Assembly (NCBI GenBank): GCA_036971475.1
Contig: JBAIZL010000005.1
Span: 245,752,323 to 245,816,322, forward strand
From: Prosapia bicincta
Lineage: Eukaryota > Arthropoda > Insecta > Hemiptera > Cercopidae
Direction: 5' to 3'
DNA length: 64,000 nt
Shown: one piece after another, positions 59,901 through 64,000 of the stretch
How positions within the stretch are numbered: position 1 is the first letter of the stretch
How the letters are laid out: each line of letters opens with the position of its first letter
The notes under the pieces: generated by a model
Databases searched by the model: none
What the model saw: only the letters and a program-made list of their open reading frames with translations
Told to the model about the DNA's origin: nothing
Program-made: the position numbers and the translations under genes

Positions 59901-62622
59901 AAAAGAGAAGCTGTCTCCCAAGCCTTCCGATTCGACTTCCATAATCACGGGCAAGCTAGCTTTATAGAAATATTTTTTAATGACTTTGGATTTTCTGAGC
60001 GATAAACTTACAGTCACCAGCTGTATTTGCGCCAACTATCACGGTCAAGCGGTCTTTGGCGGCCTTAAAACCTGGAAGTATTTTCTCTTTATGCGCTATA
60101 AAAGTTCTTTTAGGGATTTTTTCCAGCATAGGCCAATTTGCGTAACTCAGACAGCATGATTTAAAACCAAGTAACTTGGGAATCTCGTAAGACGGGATAG
60201 CGTAAGTCGAGGTATTACTGTACATGTAATCATTAAAATATATAACTCTTTATTTTAAATGTTTATATATTTTCACAGCCTAAGACATTCAAAATGTAAG
60301 TAATTTTCATCAATAAAATTGCACTAAAATCATTTCATTAAAAATTATATTCAGATGAAAACGAAAAAAGCGTCACTGATGTAACAATGAACAGATAGTG
60401 GAACAGATACAATGCAGGCTATCGGCAAGTATCTAATAAGCTTCAGAGAATTCCCTTGAAATGCATACATATATACTCCATAATTCTATGAAAACATATC
60501 GGTGAAGAATAACATGTGGCTGAACGAAATAAAAGCATTGAAGCTGTCATCTTATCCAAAACCAATGTTAAGATGCACTGTATTTAAATCTCTAAGAACT
60601 TTAGTAATATTAATGTCAAAATTTATAAATACGATATGTATCACACTTACTGTTATTTAGGACTGCTGTTACGTCCAATAATACACGTGCTAAGAGTTAA
60701 ACTGTAATTCCAAATATGCTTGTGAGTGTTAACAACAAAAGTAATTTTATAATTATATCAAATAAAAAATATTTATTTTTAATAGCTGAGATATACTACT
60801 GTAATATGCATACAGTATATACTAGTGAAATAATAAAACAGTATACAATACATTGGTTATTCCAATAAAGATCTACACACAACTAACATAATGTACTATA
60901 ACTGATAATGTCATTTACACAAAAAATGTGTAAAAACCATTATAAAAAGGACTGAAAATATTTTAATATGTCATAAATTTTAAGATAGGTTAAAAATAAT
61001 TTTCTGCAAAGACCATTTTTTTCCAATAACTTTCTTTTTTTATATCTCATCAAATGAGATATTTTTGTAACCATAATGTTTTAAATATATAAATAATGTT
61101 ATTAAAAAAATGTTTATATTTTACGACTACAATAAGAAGTATTTTAATTATAATTTTTAATTTAATACAGTAAAATTTATTAGAAATATTTCAATTTGAA
61201 AAAAATTACAGATATTCATATCAATTGGCCTTTTATCTATTATATTTTTTCTCAGTTCTTTGGTGCCTTTTAGGGGTTATATTTAGAGCTCATAATATGT
61301 AAAATGTGTTTAAGAAATTCTAGATTTATCAACCTTTAACTACCGTCGTCGTGCCTGGCAGGTACTGGTACCTATGGGGTTGTTTAGTTTCTCCCCCCTA
61401 ATACCTCTTCAAGGTCATGGAGTTCAGTAGCTTTCTATTTAGTAATTATTTTCATTGCATTGGTGTTGTTTGCATGATTTTGTGCATTGTATTCGTTTTA
61501 TTATAATATGAAACTTCGGTTGTGCCTCACAGGCACAAGTATTTTTTGTTTTTTCTTATTTATATCTCATTATAGTATTTAATTACATAAATTGAAGAAA
61601 TGGATAGACCTAGACCTTCTGGATTAAAAAGGAAACTAATTTCAACTAATGAGACTCAAGAAGTAGAAATATAAGACAGTGCTTTTGAAGATACCATCAA
61701 CAACGGGTTAGCCAAAGAAGACAGTGATTCAGGTGCTGTATCTAATGAACAACTTTTAGAAGGCATCAAAGAGAATAAGGGAACTGTGCAAAAGAGTGAA
61801 GAAGTAATTGAGCAAAGAGATCATGATACCAACTCAACAAAGTGCATCAGACGATGAAAATGATTTCAAAGAATTGGAACCTCCAGAAATTTACAAATTT
61901 TTTTATTTATTTAGAAAAGTTGTTATAAACAATGTATAATTTTTCCAGTAACAAAAAATAGAAAGACTAGTTACACTTTGTAAGCTATCTATAGCCAATA
62001 TATCTAAAATGTTCTGAGCAGCTGTGTAAAAGACTGCTGTCAAAATTAAGTTATTATTTCTAATGCCAGTTTCCATAAATAAAACTTATAATGTGTCAAA
62101 TTTTAACTTGTATTTAAAGTTAAGTGTGTACAATCAGTGAACAAGAAATAATTAGTGTATGTTAATTATAGTGCTATTATAAGCCTTTTTTGCTAAACTG
62201 TGCTAAGATCTGTAGAAGGTAAGACTACACTTTTCAATTAGTAAATAAAAAATAACATCTCATAAAATTATGTTTACCCTAGTCACTTGCAAGCAGAATA
62301 TATTCAAAAACAATTTTTATATTGTAAATGCAAGATAAATTGTTAAACCACACAATAAATCACACCTAGACCCTTCAAGCATGTGAGGCACAACGGTGGT
62401 ATTAATGTAACAGAAATTTCAGGACAGTAGTTGAAGGTTAAGGCAACTGTAAAGTAAAATTAAAAACTAAATTTTTTCTATTAAAATATGATAACAATCA
62501 GAAGGTATCTTACTTGAGACGATGTGCTATAGTGTTAACAGTTTCTGTTGAGTCAGTGTTTTCTTTATGGACAGCAAAATGTAAATATTCGCCTCTGCCT
62601 CGTGGCCAATTCACTCTAGTGT
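29713..62622 (-). CDS. PUS7: PUS7 pseudouridine synthase gene (8 exons seen, 5' end outside)
   Basis: TruD/PUS7-family enzyme that converts uridine to pseudouridine in tRNA (position 13 and others) and in mRNA, mainly in the nucleus. Exons, in gene order: 62622-62514, 58096-57896, 55376-55220, 55041-54841, 51009-50796, 46455-46263, 39812-39661, 30020-29713. All junctions keep frame, giving 510 residues plus stop. Vertebrate PUS7 is about 660 residues, so roughly the N-terminal 150-200 residues lie past 64000. The catalytic Asp of the Gly-Thr-Lys-Asp-Lys-Arg-Ala motif is present (exon 58096-57896). Six of seven introns exceed 2 kb and are full of transposons; one is only 178 bp. No coding lesion was seen, so I infer a working gene. 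Confidence 0.93.
30230..31985 (-). mobile_element. Tigger transposon relic
   Basis: Minus-strand traces in family order. HTH-side segment EYFKGSNGWLDGIKERSKF near 31655-31600. First catalytic block Phe-Asn-Val-Asp-Glu-Thr-Gly-Leu-Tyr near 31490. KAWMTSDVFENWLLNLDKRF and IILFIDNCTTYIKTA at 31260-31145, where the Asp of LFIDNC is the second acidic residue. Third block Pro-Leu-Val-x-Pro-Ile-Asp-x-Gly near 31080. Stops and shifts occur throughout. A possible terminus lies near 30237 (CTTGGATAATTCGAATC). The right end is not found and may have been cut by the repeat starting at 32024. Confidence 0.75.
32024..32745 (+). mobile_element. piggyBac-like MITE, truncated copy
   Basis: Starts CACTTTAGCTGCCGGCCACA after CTAA and aligns in the same orientation with 41941-42640. 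Shared landmarks: GTGTTCCCCTATCATATCTAA, the TGTCGGGCC...GACATTG pair, TCACATGTGATTGATTT-type block, and TTATAATTTACTTCCTAGTAAG. Its right end is missing or has diverged beyond recognition. No coding frame. Confidence 0.65.
32932..34798 (-). mobile_element. Tigger transposon, copy A (reverse)
   Basis: Has both termini: CAGTAGAACCCCTCAAATCC at the low-coordinate end and, inverted, CAGTGTTACCCCTCAAATT at the high end. It is flanked by TA on both sides (32930-32931, 34799-34800). On the minus strand the transposase has the Asn-Ala-Asp-Glu-Thr-Gly-Leu block (near 34290) and FLPLNMTSLLEPMDQGMLQN (near 33860-33800) with the last catalytic Asp. Several stops interrupt it. It is a diverged inverse copy of copy B next to it. 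Confidence 0.88.
34817..36741 (+). mobile_element. Tigger transposon, copy B (forward)
   Basis: Forward-strand partner of copy A. Its left end begins inside the terminal repeat (CCGAACTAATTGGGGCTATAGC), lacking the outer ~20 bases. The right end CAGTAGAACCCC-type terminus is at 36741, followed by TA. It carries an N-terminal HTH near 34995-35080 (KFDKLAVEFSVGKATISD), a CENP-B-type HTH at 35146-35380, VYNADETGLNFKALPTKSL near 35440, CLLLLIDNASSHP near 35780 and LEPMDQGMLQNIK near 35885. One stop with a frameshift sits between the second and third parts (35631-35751). It inserted into a PLE reverse transcriptase. Confidence 0.88.
36744..38190 (-). pseudogene. Penelope-like element: N-terminal and RT domain
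   Basis: Minus strand from 38161: a coiled N-terminal part, then NISDYILTEYELQVLSKGVS and FARKLRIQNY (the conserved leader of PLE RTs). After frame breaks the RT fingers/palm follow at 37087-36750: LVKKLPSYIQDTNHFIDRL, VTIDVIYLCRNIPHAHGV and FLLEKNNFQFGGRNYL. The Asp of VTIDV is the first catalytic Asp. The sequence stops where the Tigger copy B ends (36741), and the continuation with YVDD is not found on the other side of the Tigger pair. The leader plus RT arrangement suits a Neptune- or Penelope-type PLE; the clade is uncertain. Confidence 0.85.
38307..39173 (+). mobile_element. Tigger-type element, 867 bp
   Basis: Terminal inverted repeats CAGTAAACTCCCGGTTATCC (left) and its partner GGATAATCGGGAGTCTACTG (right), with TA duplications at 38305-38306 and 39174-39175. 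Near 38780-38840 the + strand has a Tigger-like C-terminal signature (Lys-Gln-Thr-Lys-Val-Thr-Asp-Phe-Phe). The rest of the transposase is gone. Confidence 0.85.
39174..39660 (-). other. Intronic spacer
   Basis: AT-rich intron DNA with nothing recognised. Confidence 0.4.
39661..39812 (-). CDS. PUS7: PUS7 exon (Gly-Ser-Tyr-Arg-Lys segment)
   Basis: Bounded by a TTGAAG acceptor and a GTATGT donor. Reads WFSLYGSYRKMLNKPTDITW, KTLHYNDHNMDLIVSDRGNL and QGVQEPVDIPG. The Tyr-Gly-x-Tyr-Arg-Lys block followed by a Trp and the variable acidic loop is characteristic of the eukaryotic PUS7 C-terminal TruD region. Phase 2 at the 5' side and phase 1 at the 3' side, both matching the neighbours. Confidence 0.92.
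39939..40033. repeat. A-tract plus (TA)n microsatellite
   Basis: About 26 A residues run directly into about 34 TA units. Confidence 0.95.
40034..41005. other. Intronic DNA, nothing recognised
   Basis: Moderately complex sequence at 40130-40450 (richer in G) suggests an old repeat, but no terminus or coding motif could be supported. Confidence 0.35.
41008..41068. repeat. (TA)n microsatellite
   Basis: About 30 TA units directly preceding a PLE-tail unit (TTTTGGTTGGTAAAG). Confidence 0.95.
41627..42969 (+). mobile_element. Possible Tigger-type MITE nested in the hAT element
   Basis: Left end CAGTAAAAACTCGATTAACC after TA. A degraded inverse (GATGACGGTTAACAGAAACTG-type) ends near 42969. The left terminus is convincing, whereas the right end is diverged and lacks a clear TA. 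Confidence 0.45.
41941..42897 (+). mobile_element. piggyBac-like MITE flanked by TTAA, 957 bp
   Basis: TTAA at 41937-41940 and 42898-42901. Termini TACTTTAGCTGCC and, inverted, CGCTTTATG share the CTTTA core. The interior matches 32024-32745. No transposase frame. It lies inside the hAT element and probably inside a Tigger-type MITE. Confidence 0.75.
44043..44128. repeat. Compound (CT)n(AT)n microsatellite
   Basis: About 18 CT units followed by about 25 AT units, at the end of a PLE-tail unit. Confidence 0.95.
44129..44540. repeat. Inverted pair of PLE-tail units
   Basis: 44150-44325 (reverse) and 44370-44540 (forward) are near-perfect inverse copies separated by an A/T homopolymer spacer. 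Both contain GACTACTGTGTGG or its inverse and end in GTCTGTCAGTCTC followed by an AT microsatellite. The forward unit also has GAGTGGACTCTTACC. Confidence 0.85.
44541..44589. repeat. (AT)n microsatellite
   Basis: About 23 AT units between two palindromic repeat pairs. Confidence 0.95.
44590..44826. repeat. Palindrome of about 115-bp arms
   Basis: Left arm 44590-44700 and right arm 44704-44826 are inverse copies centred on TTTATTTGA-ATT-TCAAATAAA. The right arm has an extra TTTTATATGTG unit. The outer parts (GGAGACTGACAGACTTACC) match the PLE-tail units, while the inner part (AAACTGCAATCTCTTGG) is different, so this is a related but distinct subfamily. Confidence 0.9.
44858..44922. repeat. 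(AT)n microsatellite
   Basis: About 32 AT units following AGAACTAACC, the same boundary sequence (TTAGTT) seen beside the other AT tracts. Confidence 0.95.
44935..45225. repeat. Palindromic PLE-tail pair with hammerhead-like motifs
   Basis: Arms 44935-45060 and about 45090-45225 are inverse copies (AAACAAAAG..., CTCACAATTATAAAAACTT, CTTCAGTGAT, CAATCGAAACTTAA). The left arm, read on the minus strand, has CTGAAGA, an ATGACA/TGTCAT hairpin and GGAAACG (45029 down to 44999). The right arm's copy has mutated boxes. Confidence 0.8.
45494..45706. repeat. Near-perfect 213-bp palindrome
   Basis: Arms of about 105 bp centred on base 45600 (AAATACAA C TTGTATTT). Each arm has CTGAAGA, T, the GATTGC/GCAATC 6-bp hairpin with loop TGG, and GAAATG, followed by TACATAAGG. 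The near identity of the arms contrasts with the diverged relative at 55736-55955 and suggests recent origin or gene conversion. Confidence 0.95.
45707..46262 (-). other. Intronic DNA with a PLE-tail fragment at its end
   Basis: Mostly unrecognised AT-rich DNA. 46060-46100 (TTTCCTAGCATGAACTGAAG...) repeats 41090-41130. Confidence 0.5.
46263..46455 (-). CDS. PUS7: PUS7 exon (Tyr-Asp-Ile-Val-Tyr-Pro segment)
   Basis: Acceptor TATTTAG and donor CAG|GTTTCA. Reads DEHVRKKFNVRVLSEAEAKE, then TSIYDIVYPLPGYDIVYPNN and a helix ending LQQNN. The Ser-Ile-Tyr-Asp-(Ile/Val)-Val-x-Pro-Leu-Pro-Gly-x-Asp-(Ile/Val)-(Ile/Val)-Tyr-Pro block is diagnostic for eukaryotic PUS7. The downstream donor was chosen because it joins in frame to TGG TTC TCT at 39811; reading on past it gives no family similarity. 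Confidence 0.93.
46735..46990 (-). pseudogene. mariner-type transposase N-terminal fragment
   Basis: Minus strand: MCITIENPATCEVLPMIRFL, LTKNYKPIKIHRYLCEVYGN and GIMNESRLRQYCIDFKNG, a mariner-family first helix-turn-helix domain (Ile-Arg-Phe-Leu...Lys-Pro-Ile-x-Ile-His-Arg...Val-Tyr-Gly...Met...Arg-x-Tyr-Cys). The part after FKNG continues in another frame. No catalytic domain follows. Confidence 0.7.
47060..47597 (-). other. Intronic DNA, nothing recognised
   Basis: AT-rich, no supported feature. Confidence 0.4.
47598..47765. repeat. Inverted PLE terminal units with hammerhead-like cores
   Basis: Arms 47654-47703 and 47712-47761 are inverse copies around GCCATCAGC. Each has CTGATGA, A, GATTGC/GCGATC 6-bp hairpin with loop CACATA, GAAAACG and TTCTGTC. 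The left arm continues outward as the TTTATGACTATCCG block of the 19-kb and 49.6-kb units. Confidence 0.9.
48160..48890 (-). pseudogene. pogo/Jerky-type DDE transposase relic
   Basis: Minus strand traces: Lys-Tyr-Ser-Glu-Ile-Lys-Ala-Gly-Val-Leu-Lys-Cys-Phe near 48680, ILMLAVDGE near 48570, Ile-Thr-Lys-Ile-Asn-Trp-Leu-Asn near 48470, then Phe-Phe-Asp-Met-Ser...Asn-Tyr-Thr-Ile-Asn near 48365 and VDCNKLPFYGILNKQT near 48285-48235. The Asp-x-x-Pro/Asn-Val-Phe-Phe-Asp-Met and Cys-Asn-Lys-Leu-Pro-Phe blocks resemble the pogo-like DDE_1 family. Heavily frameshifted. Confidence 0.5.
49175..49440 (-). repeat. Repeat shared (inverted) with 20775-21050
   Basis: Reverse complement of a segment within lin-52 intron 2, sharing AGCATAAATAAAGAAAGATAT, CTGACCTTCTGTCAGA and CTAGGTCAGCTAG blocks. 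Confidence 0.6.
49598..50095 (-). pseudogene. Penelope-like element: GIY-YIG domain plus 3' terminal unit
   Basis: Minus strand from about 50065: YKLNCTNCNKFYIGQTGQSF, QQRVKEHTKSPKQNTDSTFA, NHLIETGHKY and HTLEQYEILKHKIQTY, an almost undamaged GIY-YIG domain with its Cys-x2-Cys lead-in. After the stop the sequence continues into the terminal unit with AACTAATGAAAATCACC...GCGTTCAAAAAAG (degenerate hammerhead-like motif) and ends near 49598. This copy directly links the terminal unit to the PLE coding end. Confidence 0.85.
50200..50795 (-). other. Intronic DNA, nothing recognised
   Basis: AT-rich intron DNA with no supported repeat or gene. Confidence 0.4.
50796..51009 (-). CDS. PUS7: PUS7 exon (His-Ala-Tyr-Gln-Ser segment)
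   Basis: Acceptor TTTAACAG. Reads LPKNTLSMYSHAYQSLLWNK, IISRRVREFGLTPLEGDLVF, then a strongly acidic linker (Glu/Asp-rich) ending Glu-Glu-Arg-Lys. The Tyr-x-His-(Ala/Ser)-Tyr-Gln-Ser-x-x-Trp-Asn and Gly-Leu-x-Pro-x-x-Gly-Asp-Leu-Val motifs belong to TruD family motif III. The donor chosen (AAAG|GTTAGA) is a weak match to consensus but gives the correct phase for the next exon. Confidence 0.93.
51010..51985 (-). other. Intronic DNA, nothing recognised
   Basis: AT-rich, no supported feature. Confidence 0.4.
51990..52400 (-). pseudogene. LINE ORF2 C-terminal fragment (RNase H region)
   Basis: Minus strand: IQWVPAHCGMVGKEVANLIT-like reading at 52370-52310 (Trp-Val-Pro-Ala-His-Cys-Gly, the RNase H His motif), then a Lys/Gln-rich stretch, then Arg-Gly-Glu-Ala-Glu-Ile-Leu-Gln-Tyr. 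This matches the end of RNase H-bearing LINEs. It is too different from the 11.7-15.6 kb LINE to be the same family. Confidence 0.5.
52827..53935. repeat. Head-to-head inverted pair of PLE GIY-YIG copies
   Basis: Reverse copy 52827-53340 and forward copy 53368-53935 are near-identical, including the 3' tails with TTGACAAAGGGA...TCCCGAAACGGCC. The centre (53341-53367) holds GGCTATTTTGTAG, also present beside the 9-kb copy. The forward copy keeps an open frame of 125 or more codons. Confidence 0.93.
53368..53815 (+). CDS. PLE GIY-YIG endonuclease domain, open frame
   Basis: Forward frame from about 53371: STHNTLNKQFKPNNKINDIY, NTTGVYKLTCSSCHSFYIGQ, TGRSFYTRYQEHIKALKNNN, then conserved RYTTEQYEIYRHFKLHSTHI and a His/Pro-rich end at TAA 53815. 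It has the GIY-YIG strands (Gly-Val-Tyr and Phe-Tyr-Ile-Gly), the catalytic Arg of Gly-Arg-Ser-Phe and the Glu of Glu-Gln-Tyr-Glu. The domain is complete but has no RT attached, so it is a fragment. Its intact frame suggests it is young. Confidence 0.8.
53997..54416 (-). CDS. Uncharacterised open frame in PUS7 intron
   Basis: 139-codon minus-strand frame with an internal Met from which MAKDTLGRDSIRDLFLFLDS continues into an acidic stretch (Asp/Glu/Asn-rich). The acidic N-terminus recalls the leaders of some transposases, but I recognise no domain. It may be chance. Confidence 0.15.
   Translation of the reverse strand: MKFIFQLFNFYCKRYYNIGIMAKDTLGRDSIRDLFLFLDSDNETDLGRGTIDISLIDELNENVNDPILDLYSEGEFSKFQRKYLLSFQCKKCVLKYSDVQCCYFISLTFFIHFLHTHTRSQLPIILANSCKYSCVLQNL
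54420..54840 (-). other. Intronic DNA, nothing recognised
   Basis: No supported feature between the acidic frame and the next PUS7 exon. Confidence 0.4.
54841..55041 (-). CDS. PUS7: PUS7 exon (Leu-Ile-Leu-Lys-Pro-Arg segment)
   Basis: Acceptor TTTCAG, donor GTGAGT, 67 whole codons. Reads AVELILKPRPMERGYADIND, ARDTWWKTRDARKALKCLNF and EGKILQGLDKNGPNAYVNAL. The Leu-Ile-Leu-Lys-Pro-Arg, Trp...Thr-(Arg/Lys)-Asp...Ala-Leu and Glu-Gly-x-(Ile/Leu)-Leu-(Gln/Arg)-Gly-Leu blocks are family hallmarks. Confidence 0.94.
55220..55376 (-). CDS. PUS7: PUS7 exon (Asn-Tyr-Phe-Gly-Thr-Gln-Arg-Phe segment)
   Basis: Acceptor TTTAAAG, donor GTAAGT. Reads EIDADDEVIEKAVILLKDKG, FLNYFGTQRFGSSLVSPTHM and IGKAILQSDWKQ. 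The Asn-Tyr-(Phe/Tyr)-Gly-x-Gln-Arg-Phe-Gly motif is TruD motif with substrate-contacting residues. Only 178 bp separate it from the next exon. Confidence 0.95.
55377..55735 (-). other. Intronic DNA, nothing recognised
   Basis: AT-rich intron sequence. Confidence 0.4.
55736..55955. repeat. Diverged palindromic PLE-tail pair
   Basis: Older relative of the 45494-45706 palindrome: AATAAATGAAACC...CACAAATTACTTTTTC and its inverse at the right end, with CTGAGGATGATTGCAATGTAC (core damaged) and TACATAAGG. The central spacer is longer and AT-rich. Confidence 0.75.
55960..57895 (-). other. Intronic DNA, one isolated motif
   Basis: No coding feature supported. 56706-56735 on the + strand has CTGATGA, A, a weak GATTCC/GTGGTC helix and GAAAC, another hammerhead-like core. 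A G+C-richer part at 57400-57720 may be an unidentified decayed element. Confidence 0.35.
57896..58096 (-). CDS. PUS7: PUS7 catalytic exon
   Basis: Acceptor TTTCACAG, donor GTAATA. Reads KSNKFSYAGTKDKRAITTQR, MCVRRIAAEKMQ, then NIWLGNFEYKWNVIRLGDLK and GNRFRIALR. The Asp in Gly-Thr-Lys-Asp-Lys-Arg-Ala is the catalytic nucleophile known for TruD/PUS7 (motif II). Leu-Gly-(Asp/Asn)-Phe and Leu-Gly-(Asp/Glu)-Leu-x-Gly-Asn are also conserved. Confidence 0.96.
58825..60220 (-). mobile_element. Tigger transposon, 1.4 kb, internally deleted
   Basis: Termini CAGTAATACCCCG and, inverted, CAGTAATACCTCG with TA duplications at 58823-58824 and 60221-60222. Minus-strand transposase pieces: ERTFIAHKEKILPGFKAAKD-like and RLTVIVGANTAGDCKFI (60120-59995), VKVLFLPPDTISLFQPMDQG (59762-59700) with the last catalytic Asp, and IFRAYYARRSFAHLHDAM. 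The N-terminal DNA-binding region is deleted. Confidence 0.92.
60223..61328 (-). other. Intronic DNA, nothing recognised
   Basis: Very AT-rich with no supported feature. Confidence 0.4.
61333..62437 (+). mobile_element. piggyBac-like relic, 1.1 kb
   Basis: Left end CCTTTAACTACCGTCG after TCAA. Right end, inverted, CCTTCAACTACTGTCC with TTAA at 62438-62441. The left target copy has one change from TTAA. Near 61601 the + strand starts MDRPRPSGLKRKLISTNETQ followed by an acidic segment, like the acidic N-terminus of piggyBac transposases. The rest of the coding region is deleted. Confidence 0.65.
62514..62622 (-). CDS. PUS7: PUS7 exon (first one in the window)
   Basis: Acceptor TACCTAG, donor GTAAGA. 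Reads TRVNWPRGRGEYLHFAVHKE, then NTDSTETVNTIAHRLK. The Trp-Pro-(Lys/Arg)-x-Arg-Gly-x-Tyr...Phe-x-(Leu/Val)-x-Lys-Glu-Asn-x-Asp-(Thr/Ser)-x-(Asp/Glu)-(Ala/Thr)-(Ile/Val)-Asn block is TruD motif I. It continues directly into the catalytic exon at 58096. Earlier exons must lie beyond the window. Confidence 0.94.
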
Positions 62623-63470
62623 CTAGGTAAAAAACAAAAATATGACGAGGTGTACTCACAAAATTTTTTATAGAACAAAAAATAGTTAGATATGCGAGTC
62701 AAGAATTCTTGACTCACGCATCAACTGAGTTTTTGTTCAACAAAAAACAAAATAATTTAAAATTCAATTGAGCTGAATACTTTTGAAGATATAAAGCAAT
62801 ATAAAAGGAAAAAACATATTTGTGATGAAATTAAAGAAATTAATTTGGCAATTTAGCTGTTGAAATAGTGTCGATAACGCATTTAACTTGAAGTGTATTA
62901 TAAAGTAATCACTTATTTTAGAAATCAACAAACTAAAATTACATTCAGCAAAGATCATCTTACTAATAATAACATATCAACACTATATTCTAAAGCTGCA
63001 TTAATCCAAAAGCATAATTGGAAGGAAAATTTCCGTTGTACAGCTGCAGCTCCGTGGGCGGACATTCCTGGGCGGAACTGCTCCGTCCAGTGTAACTCCT
63101 AGTAGTTTCACGTTTGTGAATTATTGTCAAACAATTTGCAACCATTCTCTTTCTTTCATGCTTGCTGAGAAGTTTTTAAAATATTGTCAAAGCACTCTTT
63201 TAGTTTTTTAATATTATATTATAACATCTTTGATTCCTCATGTTTGGAATCGAAGCGGTTTTCGAGAAAAAGACGAATTACAGAAGTTATGAAATTGTGG
63301 ATAAACATAGCACATAAACAGGAATGTAATTAATGTTCTTCTTCCATGTAGGCCTAAAGAATCAACAACACATTACACAACACTATACAAACACTAGTAT
63401 CCAGCAACATAGTACAAGTACAGTACGTTATTCATACAGGATTTTGTTGTGAGAACAAGATAAACATTGC
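62623..63470 (-). other. PUS7 intron or upstream DNA
   Basis: No further PUS7 exon recognised. A 20-bp perfect palindrome sits at 62696-62715 (GAGTCAAGAATTCTTGACTC). A short G+C-richer piece at 63040-63090 is unidentified. Confidence 0.45.
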
Positions 63471-63700
63471 TTTATCAAGTTGAACATGAATGGGTGTTGT
63501 CATTCTTTTTTGTTTGCTAACAACTGCAATGGAAACATCTATATTTGCCATGAACTCTTCAATTTTATTGCCATTTTTCTCGTGTTATTTATATATCGCT
63601 CTAGGAATTCCAAATTCTACTGATAGCTCAACCCCACTTTTGCCTTTTTGTATCCAATATAGATGTCATAATTATCAACCGACCTTATACAGTTTTATAG
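63440..63700 (-). pseudogene. Tigger/pogo helix-turn-helix fragment
   Basis: Minus strand from about 63665: Gly-Leu-Ser-Tyr-x-Val-Glu-Phe-Gly-Ile-Pro-Arg-Ala, then KNGNKIEEFMANIDVSIAVV and MTTPIHVQLDKAMFILFSQQ. The Glu-Phe-Gly-Ile-Pro-(Arg)-Ala helix and the Leu-Asp-Lys-Ala-(Leu/Met)-(Phe)-x-(Trp/Leu)-Phe motif are typical of Tigger N-termini (CENP-B-like DNA binding). Frameshifts are present, and no catalytic part follows. Confidence 0.55.
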
Positions 63701-64000
63701 CGCATATGAGATGTTTGAGAACAAAGAATGTGCTGAGAGATTTTTTCAGTAATCGAAAGATTCATGTCTGCTATCGGCCTATGTGATTGTTTCTATACTA
63801 AGTGACAGTCCAGACTATGTTTGTTATTATTGTGAAGAATTACAAAAGGTGACTAATTAGAAAGATTCTACTACATTCCATATAGCAGCAGAGATCAGTA
63901 TTTATTTTCTCTGTTTAAGCTTGATTTTTATTCAAGTTGTTTCAAGCTAATATTATTGTTTTAACTAGAAATTTGATACAGTTCAAATATAATTTTTTTT

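Overview
The window reads as nuclear DNA of an animal, most likely an insect. It is very AT-rich, its genes have GT-AG introns of up to about 10 kb, and it is full of animal-type transposable elements (Penelope-like elements, Tigger/pogo, piggyBac, hAT, mariner, an RNase H-bearing LINE). No bacterial operon, CRISPR array, rRNA or clear tRNA gene was seen. The species cannot be named from the sequence alone.

Two host genes are recognisable, and they converge. lin-52, a MuvB/DREAM-complex subunit, is on the + strand. It has three coding exons (17589-17664, 19945-20055, 23211-23353) that join in frame to 109 codons. PUS7, a TruD-family tRNA/mRNA pseudouridine synthase, is on the - strand. Eight exons from 62622 down to 29713 join in frame to 510 codons; the N-terminal exons lie beyond the right edge. 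Its introns, and those of lin-52, hold most of the mobile DNA.

Layout: 1-9.4 kb has a GC-rich patch, a 0.5-kb GT microsatellite and three reverse-strand Penelope-like (PLE) fragments. At 9.4-11.2 kb lies a decayed, inverted duplicate of the PUS7 last exon and its downstream flank, so lin-52 sits between inverted repeats (9.4-11.2 and 26-30 kb). At 11.7-15.6 kb is a LINE lying between inverted arms. At 16-23.4 kb is lin-52, with a Tigger relic in intron 2. At 24.1-25.4 kb is a piggyBac. At 26.3-28.4 kb is a DNA transposon with a 6-bp target duplication, whose empty site survives in the duplicate. At 29.7-62.6 kb is PUS7, with intronic Tigger copies (one inverted pair), a PLE reverse transcriptase, a nest of elements at 41-44 kb, a series of palindromic PLE-tail units at 44-48 and 55 kb, a mariner relic, an inverted pair of GIY-YIG domains at 53 kb, another Tigger at 58.8-60.2 kb and a piggyBac relic at 61.3-62.4 kb.

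The most interesting themes are the repeated appearance of PLE-derived sequence as head-to-head inverted pairs carrying a hammerhead-ribozyme-like motif, the nested insertions, and the inverted duplication around lin-52 that works as an internal clock for later insertions. All identifications rest on reading the sequence and on family knowledge; no database search was run.
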